From contig WRIE01000029.1 in NCBI GenBank assembly GCA_009782875.1, positions 1-37,501 on the forward strand: a stretch of DNA of 37,501 nt. Reading direction: 5' to 3'. The position numbers and the translations under genes were made by a program. Shown here piece after piece: positions 33,265 through 37,501 of the stretch (position 1 is its first letter; every line of letters begins with the position of its first letter). The stretch comes from Eubacteriaceae bacterium. Its GTDB lineage: Bacteria; Bacillota; Clostridia; Eubacteriales; Anaerofustaceae. The notes under the pieces were generated by a model. That model saw only the letters and a list, made by a program, of their open reading frames with translations, had not been told where the DNA came from and ran no database searches.

Positions 33265-33323
33265 TGTTGATGGCATTGGGCACTTTGCATCGAATCGATG
33301 CGAGGTGTCAAATGCCATCAACA
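33265..33323. repeat. Long imperfect hairpin (28-bp stem, 3-nt loop)
   Basis: The arms 33265-33292 and 33296-33323 pair along 28 positions with one mismatch and three G-U pairs around an AAT loop. The outer 13 bp (TGTTGATGGCATT / AATGCCATCAACA) and the inner 6 bp are perfect. On the plus strand six A follow it, so it is not a plus-strand terminator. It is far stronger than the adjacent terminator and belongs to no gene. Confidence 0.85.
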
Positions 33324-33866
33324 AAAAACCACCCGCTATGCGGGCGGGAGTAAAAAAGTTATACAATTGGGCCGGCTTTCATGTAGATTGGAATTGTCAA
33401 GACTCCAAATTGTAGCCGTGGCCATGAACTGGTCTGTCAAACCTGCAAAGATCCCCGCCAATGACTTTGGCTAGCAGTCGAAGAACGCAGGTGCTCAAGG
33501 AGGTGGCTTGTGGAAAACATCATCTCAGAGCAGATCCATTCCTTCTACTGGAACAAACGCAACCATCTATTGGTTGTATTGCAATCCTCCAGTTCCTCAG
33601 GGCATCCACAAGAGAGCATTTCTGTGTGCAGAGCAGACGAACTCAATTGTTATCTGTTGTTACTTTTCCCCTTGCACGCACTGTTGCAGCCAAATTCCAC
33701 ACCCCCCAACCTTCCATTTTCCTTCCAATACAGGAGCATGTGATGTCATCGTACAGATTTGCAATTATTGCGCTAAAACTTTATATTTCGAAAAACAATA
33801 GGATAATTTCCAGGATGTTTGGATGTCTATTGGGGCATGCATACATTTTATTAGTGGATTAGTGGT
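33324..33866. other. Unassigned intergenic region with GC-rich hairpin
   Basis: It starts with CCCGC-TAT-GCGGG (33332-33344) and GGCGGGAG. TTGGA / TCCAA arms (about 33390-33412) follow. The sequence is less AT-rich than other gaps here. Several short overlapping frames exist; one (GTG 33510, 77 codons) has a very good AAGGAGGTG site, but its product resembles nothing I know and has low-complexity Ser and Leu runs. I see no rRNA, tRNA, SRP, 6S or tmRNA features. It may be a decayed mobile element or an unknown RNA. Confidence 0.4.
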
Positions 33867-35849
33867 TTATTTGGTAAATATTGTGAGGCTTATGATTCTA
33901 TTTTTCTCTTGCCATCTATATGGCTTTTTGAATTTTTTCTCATTAATCTCTTGCATCTTCAAAACCATGTAAAACACAGCAAATACAGCGCATAGCAAAC
34001 AAAAGAGTATTGTTTCTTGAAAAACTAGGCTTGGCGCTATAGCGCCTGAGATGACAGTTGGTGATTCGCCGTGTCCGTAAACCGCATATGTGCCGGATAA
34101 TGGTATATCAGCTAACAGGGCGTGAGACTTGATTCGCCCATAAATCGTGCCTGCGTTTGCTTGCCATAATGGAGTCACTGCAGTGTGTTGGCTGTCAGGC
34201 AGCATCAGGTTGGAAAACGCGACTTGTATGCTGGCTCCGCCCTCAATCATGTATTCAGTGCCATATAGCAAGTTGGTCAATTGGACTTCATAAAGCGCCA
34301 GGAGCTTTGTCCCGCTGGGCGCATTTTCATCAGCTTCGATGAACTCTGGGCTGCCTTGTTCGCTTTTTGCTATCTGCAGAGTGACATACCAAGGCAAGCT
34401 GCCTCCAACAAGGGAACCAGAGTTTCCTGTATGGGCAAACTCCTGTGCTCTCTCTATAGCATCAGCCATCAACAACTCCACATTTTTATCTAAATGCTGC
34501 AATTCTAACTCCGACAATTGCCTGTATGCCATATAAAGGTCAGCAACATTTTGGGCATCCCCGATTGATGCTATCCTTGCCGGCAAACTGTACGCCCTGT
34601 CTGAGACTTCCTTCATCATATTGGTCTCAACAACAACCATTTTACCTTTTATAAACTTTGCCTCGTAATTATCGAAGCAGGCAACGCCGTCAAGTACTAT
34701 GTCAAAGGCACCCAAGCCATCTCCTGAGTATTTCAAGTTCGCACAGACAGTTTCATCGCCAACCAAATTCCCTTCGATAACACTCAATGACATTAGAGGG
34801 TCTGGCTGCCCAAGGAATTTCTTTTGGTCTATAGCTTTTATTGTTATTGCCCTTTTGGCAACTACCACTTCAGCAGAGGCAAATTGGCTGTCGTAGTTGT
34901 CTAGATCGGGATTATATAGGACATTGAAGAGTTTTGGTTTGTTTGAGATAGTGCCGACATATTCTTCAGGATTCTCCCAGCGGAAATGATCAGGAAGAGG
35001 CAATTCTTTGAGCTGTTGCCCATATTGGGCATGAATTCTGGCAGGAAGCTCCTGTTCATTTGGCAAAGGCGCGAAGCATTTATAGACCTCGAACTCTAAA
35101 GGACAGCTTTTTGATTTCGCAAATTCATTATTCCCAACTAGTGTTGCCGACACGTTGTGATTGCCAGCGTTGAGACCTTTAGCTGTATAGTTGGCGTATC
35201 CTTCGATACCGAGATTGATTGGCTCAGTTTGCTCCCCGTCAATATCGAAAACTACTTGGCCTTGCACTGGTTTTCCATTATCGGTCGCTCTTGCTGTAAA
35301 GAGGATGTCTTCGCCATATACTGATTTGGATCCTTTATTGTCGCTGATAGCTAGTTGGGCATCAGTCAACTTAGCCATTTTGGCAATTATTTTGTCTATA
35401 GAGATTTCTGGCTTCGCCCTGTTCTGGATGCGAATCTGGTTTGGTCCTTGGCGCAATAGAACCTTTGCTGGCTTGCTAAGATAAAAGCCTCCAAGGTTAG
35501 TGCTATCTTCAAGGCTTTGTATGGGAGTTGCCCCTTGCCCGTTGGCAGAAACGTAAAACACTGAATCTGGATATGAGCCAGAAAGCAGCATTGAAATTTC
35601 GTAGTAACCGCCAATATCGGTTTCAAGAGCGAATTCAAAATACCCGACTTCTTTGTTGGGCACCAAAACAGTTTCTCCAGTCGACAGATCGACTTTCATC
35701 CAGCCTGCAATTTTTAAAAAGGTTTCGGCTTCGAAAGTTCCTGATGTCTCCTGGTTCATTCGATTGATTTCGCCTGAAGAGCTTGTATGAACAGGAAAAA
35801 ACGCAAAAAATACCAGCATTATTAGCAAAACCAACACTTTTTTTCTCAT
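33867..35849 (-). CDS. Membrane-anchored surface protein with CBM-, Ig- and MBG-like regions
   Basis: The 660-residue protein has a signal peptide (MRKKVLVLLIMLVFFAFFPV), then residues of about 38-158 that look like a CBM6/CBM35-type beta sandwich (FEAETFL, GGYYEISMLLSGSYPDSVFYVSANG, LRQGPNQIRIQN). Residues of about 165-255 resemble a bacterial Ig-like repeat (YGEDILFTARATDNGKPVQGQVVF, AGNHNVSATLVGNNEF). Residues of about 325-405 resemble an MBG domain (AKRAITIKAIDQKKFLGQPDP). A helical stretch and a further beta-rich part follow, then one membrane segment (about 607-630) and a basic cytoplasmic tail. It is predicted to face outside and bind a glycan or surface polymer; that is inference. No sortase motif is seen. 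It has its own promoter. Confidence 0.75.
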   Translation of the reverse strand: MRKKVLVLLIMLVFFAFFPVHTSSSGEINRMNQETSGTFEAETFLKIAGWMKVDLSTGETVLVPNKEVGYFEFALETDIGGYYEISMLLSGSYPDSVFYVSANGQGATPIQSLEDSTNLGGFYLSKPAKVLLRQGPNQIRIQNRAKPEISIDKIIAKMAKLTDAQLAISDNKGSKSVYGEDILFTARATDNGKPVQGQVVFDIDGEQTEPINLGIEGYANYTAKGLNAGNHNVSATLVGNNEFAKSKSCPLEFEVYKCFAPLPNEQELPARIHAQYGQQLKELPLPDHFRWENPEEYVGTISNKPKLFNVLYNPDLDNYDSQFASAEVVVAKRAITIKAIDQKKFLGQPDPLMSLSVIEGNLVGDETVCANLKYSGDGLGAFDIVLDGVACFDNYEAKFIKGKMVVVETNMMKEVSDRAYSLPARIASIGDAQNVADLYMAYRQLSELELQHLDKNVELLMADAIERAQEFAHTGNSGSLVGGSLPWYVTLQIAKSEQGSPEFIEADENAPSGTKLLALYEVQLTNLLYGTEYMIEGGASIQVAFSNLMLPDSQHTAVTPLWQANAGTIYGRIKSHALLADIPLSGTYAVYGHGESPTVISGAIAPSLVFQETILFCLLCAVFAVFYMVLKMQEINEKKFKKPYRWQEKNRIISLTIFTK

Positions 35850-35928
35850 TGATATGTCCCTATAATAATTTGGTGAACTAAGCTGAAATACAAATAGCGA
35901 TGTATTTCGACGATGGTTAGATACTTAC

Positions 35929-35957
35929 ATTATAATTGTCTATTAATATTCTTTCAA
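35929..35957 (-). promoter_or_regulatory. Promoter of the surface-protein gene
   Basis: On the minus strand TTGAAA (35952-35957), a 17-nt spacer and TATAAT (35929-35934). The leader is about 75 nt with AGGGA before the ATG. Confidence 0.75.
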
Positions 35958-35977
35958 TACTTATAACAGGCAAATAT

Positions 35978-35995
35978 GATCTAAGATTATAGATC
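35978..35995. promoter_or_regulatory. Inverted repeat upstream of the surface-protein promoter
   Basis: GATCTA (35978-35983), 6-nt spacer, TAGATC (35990-35995) lies about 20 bp upstream of the -35 box, a plausible activator or repressor site. The rest of 35996-36290 is very AT-rich, with an eight-A run at about 36195-36203 that could help end nrdR transcription; nothing else is recognised. Confidence 0.4.
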
Positions 35996-36290
35996 TTCAT
36001 ATTAGTGCTAACTAGAATAGGGCTGAATAACGTAATTTTTGCCTGTGGACATTGACGAATATGAAGTAATTTACGGATAACTATTTATATTTTTCTTATT
36101 AACAACCAAACTAATTGCATAGAATCGAATCCCAGTATAAGAATATGGTTAAGTTCGTATTATAAATCGTATTATTAATAAAGTAATAATCTGTAAAAAA
36201 AAGACACAAACCTCAAAGCTTTGCGAATATTTGCAGGCTTATGGATACTGGTTTATGCTTTCTATTTTGAAGAAAAAGTATTTCTATTTG

Positions 36291-36755
36291 TCATTTTTGC
36301 CCTGCGTCACTTAGCATCCTAGTCAGTTCTTCTAAAAAAGTATTAAGATCTTTAAACTGCCTGTAAACTGAGGCAAAACGAACATATGCCACTTCATCAA
36401 CTGTCCTTAGCTTCGCCATCACTGCTTCCCCTATATCCTTTGAAGCTATTTCACTTTGGTGGGTTGACATCAATTCCGTTTCAATTTCCGAGACAATTGC
36501 CTCAATTTGGCTCATAGACACAGGCCTTTTCTCACACGATTTCAAAATACCGCGTATGATTTTGTCCCTGTCATAAGCCTCTCGCGTGCCGTCTTTTTTA
36601 ACCACAAGCACAGGAGAAAGCTCGATTCTCTCATAAGTGGTGAAACGCAGCTTGCATTCCAAGCATTCTCTCCGCCTGCGGATAACAGTGAAATCTTCAG
36701 AGGGCCTTGAGTCGATAACCTTGCTTTCGCTGCAACCACATTTGGCACATTTCAT
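36291..36755 (-). CDS. nrdR: Transcriptional repressor NrdR
   Basis: The 154-residue regulator represses ribonucleotide reductase genes in response to ATP/dATP. The N-terminal zinc ribbon has Cys3, Cys6, Cys31 and Cys34 with RRRRECLECKLRFTTYE. The ATP-cone follows (VLVVKKDGTREAYDRDKIIRGILKSCEKRPV) and the C-terminus has VAYVRFASVYRQFKD. ATG 36755 follows GAGGA. It starts 6 nt after the DUF6951-like gene, so the two are co-transcribed. I see no NrdR box in the window, so targets lie elsewhere. Confidence 0.96.
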   Translation of the reverse strand: MKCAKCGCSESKVIDSRPSEDFTVIRRRRECLECKLRFTTYERIELSPVLVVKKDGTREAYDRDKIIRGILKSCEKRPVSMSQIEAIVSEIETELMSTHQSEIASKDIGEAVMAKLRTVDEVAYVRFASVYRQFKDLNTFLEELTRMLSDAGQK

Positions 36756-36761
36756 ATGAGC

Positions 36762-37076
36762 TTAGTCCTCAATAAACTCAATAGTCGCAGTAGTGGGCAA
36801 CGCGAATTTGAATTCAGCTTCAATTGCTTTTAAGATGCCAATTGCAACCGAGCATGTGGTATGCTTTGCGTGCTCTTTGCATGCAGCATAGACTCTGCCT
36901 TCCGAAAGTTTGCCAAACAGCTCTATGTTTACATCCAGGTTTTCCAGCTCCTCTGAGATGCCATTGTAAAACGGGCATTCAGATTCGACTGTTGCGGTAG
37001 CCGTTTTCCTGTCAATTTTCTCAACCGATATTGTTGTCCGAAATTTACATGGCCCTGGCACTACTACTGTTTTCAT
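36762..37076 (-). CDS. DUF6951-like small cysteine-containing protein
   Basis: The 104-residue protein resembles the DUF6951 family of Clostridia: an N-terminal beta region with GPCKFRTTI, an ESECPFYNGISEELENL middle, KEHAKHTTCSVAIGILKAIEAE and a C-terminal ALPTTATIEF. Cys10, Cys34, Cys66 and Cys75 with His69 and His72 are spaced in a way that suggests metal or cluster binding, which is inference only. Function is unknown. AGGAGG lies 8 nt before the ATG. It is the first gene of an operon with nrdR. Confidence 0.75.
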   Translation of the reverse strand: MKTVVVPGPCKFRTTISVEKIDRKTATATVESECPFYNGISEELENLDVNIELFGKLSEGRVYAACKEHAKHTTCSVAIGILKAIEAEFKFALPTTATIEFIED

Positions 37077-37113
37077 TTTAATTCCTCCTAAATCCTCATT
37101 GTAATTAATTTGA

Positions 37114-37141
37114 AGTATACCATAACTTGGATTCTAATCAA
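37114..37141 (-). promoter_or_regulatory. Promoter of the DUF6951-nrdR operon
   Basis: On the minus strand TTGATT (37136-37141), a 16-nt spacer and TATACT (37114-37119) preceded by TGG, giving an extended -10. Confidence 0.7.
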
Positions 37142-37216
37142 ACCAATTAAAATGTGCGCCATGTTCCCAGGCTCCCACATTATCATATTTATAAATGCTA
37201 GCACGGATATTTGATA

Positions 37217-37274
37217 AACTGAACCACCACCGCCTGGAAGGCGGTGGTGGTTCAGTTGTTGCGGCTGGAAGCCG
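37217..37274. repeat. Tandem GC-rich hairpins with TGGAA loops
   Basis: The first hairpin has an 18-bp perfect stem (37217-37234 and 37240-37257, core CCACCACCGCC / GGCGGTGGTGG) around loop TGGAA. The second, CGGC-TGGAA-GCCG (37262-37274), has the same loop. They lie between the nrdR operon and the IS5-type end. No U-run follows on the plus strand. They may be mobile-element end structures or a REP-like element. Confidence 0.7.
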
Positions 37275-37288
37275 TCTAAAGCACCTTA

Positions 37289-37397
37289 GAGGCTGTTTAA
37301 TATGTCCATAAATGTCGATAAATGGTATAATAACGCTAAAAAGGCTGTTTACCATTATATGAGAAATAAATATCCAAGCGATATAACTCCAGATTAA
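37289..37397 (+). mobile_element. 5' end of an IS5-family element (truncated transposase start)
   Basis: GAGGCTGTTTAATAT (37289-37303), preceded by TTA, matches the right-end repeat at 937-951. ATG 37359 begins M-R-N-K-Y-P-S-D-I-T-P-D, typical of the N-terminus of IS5-type (DUF4096) transposases, then TAA at 37395. Family members continue with a Q-F-E-type helix, so the gene is broken after 12 codons. At that point a CCGCGC-TTT-GCGCGG hairpin (37401-37415) begins and no transposase homology continues to the window end. Confidence 0.6.
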
Positions 37398-37501
37398 GCA
37401 CCGCGCTTTGCGCGGGAGAATAGAATAGCGGAAGCGATACTTATGATGAAATAGAGCGTAAAGCCCTCATCTGATAAACTTGACAAGGTTTCGCATACCT
37501 A

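Noticed and set aside
33381..33540. Small structural RNA (SRP, 6S, RNase P or tmRNA)
   Set aside because: None of their conserved motifs is present; CACCTCCTT on the minus strand is a chance match to the 16S 3' end.
35996..36290. Replication origin suggested by the very AT-rich stretch
   Set aside because: There is no cluster of DnaA boxes and no dnaA or parAB gene nearby.

Overview
The window looks like a chromosomal segment of a low-to-mid GC Gram-positive anaerobe, most likely a member of the Clostridia (Bacillota). The evidence is gene content and order: rimP-nusA-rnpM-infB-rbfA-nrnA-truB-ribF, alaS-ireB-ruvX-DUF1292-rnjA, rpsU-yqeY, RNase HIII, a YlbF-family protein, NrdR, and an aldo/keto reductase with two ferredoxin-type iron-sulfur motifs. 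Shine-Dalgarno sites are strong. Several promoters fit TTGACA - 16/17 nt - TGATATAAT. Genus-level placement is not possible from the sequence alone.

Left edge (1-2950): the 3' part of a CAP/SCP-domain gene whose upstream half is a perfectly framed LAxQAE hexapeptide array built from near-identical 72-bp tandem repeats. It is followed by a terminator and a graveyard of three decayed insertion sequences: an IS5-type transposase tail on the minus strand, an IS3-type orfB with a frameshift and a lost catalytic Glu, and a second IS5-type transposase with a frameshift.

2950-10630: a minus-strand nitroreductase; two minus-strand tRNA genes (Pro-UGG, then a CAU tRNA) with their own promoter; then a plus-strand nucleoside uptake and catabolism operon (deoC, BMP-type lipoprotein, double ABC ATPase, two permeases) that runs into ispE. 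10613-13598: convergent rnhC-ligA, overlapping each other and overlapping ispE tail to tail. Then mntP.

14600-24630: a translation and RNA superoperon (rimP to ribF) from one consensus promoter, followed by mtaB and a HIT protein. It lacks the ylxQ gene usually found between rnpM and infB. Its IF-2 carries an exceptionally long Q/G/N/R-rich disordered segment. 24900-33150: rpsU with a structured leader and terminator, yqeY, alaS, then ireB, an iron-sulfur aldo/keto reductase, a RuvX-DUF1292 fusion, RNase J and YlbF.

Right edge: a 0.7-kb unexplained stretch with a 28-bp-stem hairpin; a membrane-anchored surface protein with apparent CBM-, Ig- and MBG-like parts; a DUF6951-like gene with nrdR; and finally the 5' end of an IS5-type element whose terminal repeat matches that of the remnant at 937, plus GC-rich hairpins. 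Most of the window is ordinary housekeeping sequence. The most unusual items are the repeat-built CAP protein, the RuvX-DUF1292 fusion that keeps an internal ribosome-binding site, the IF-2 low-complexity region, and the hairpin-bearing region at 33.2-33.9 kb. I did not find a convincing new multi-gene defence or mobile system.
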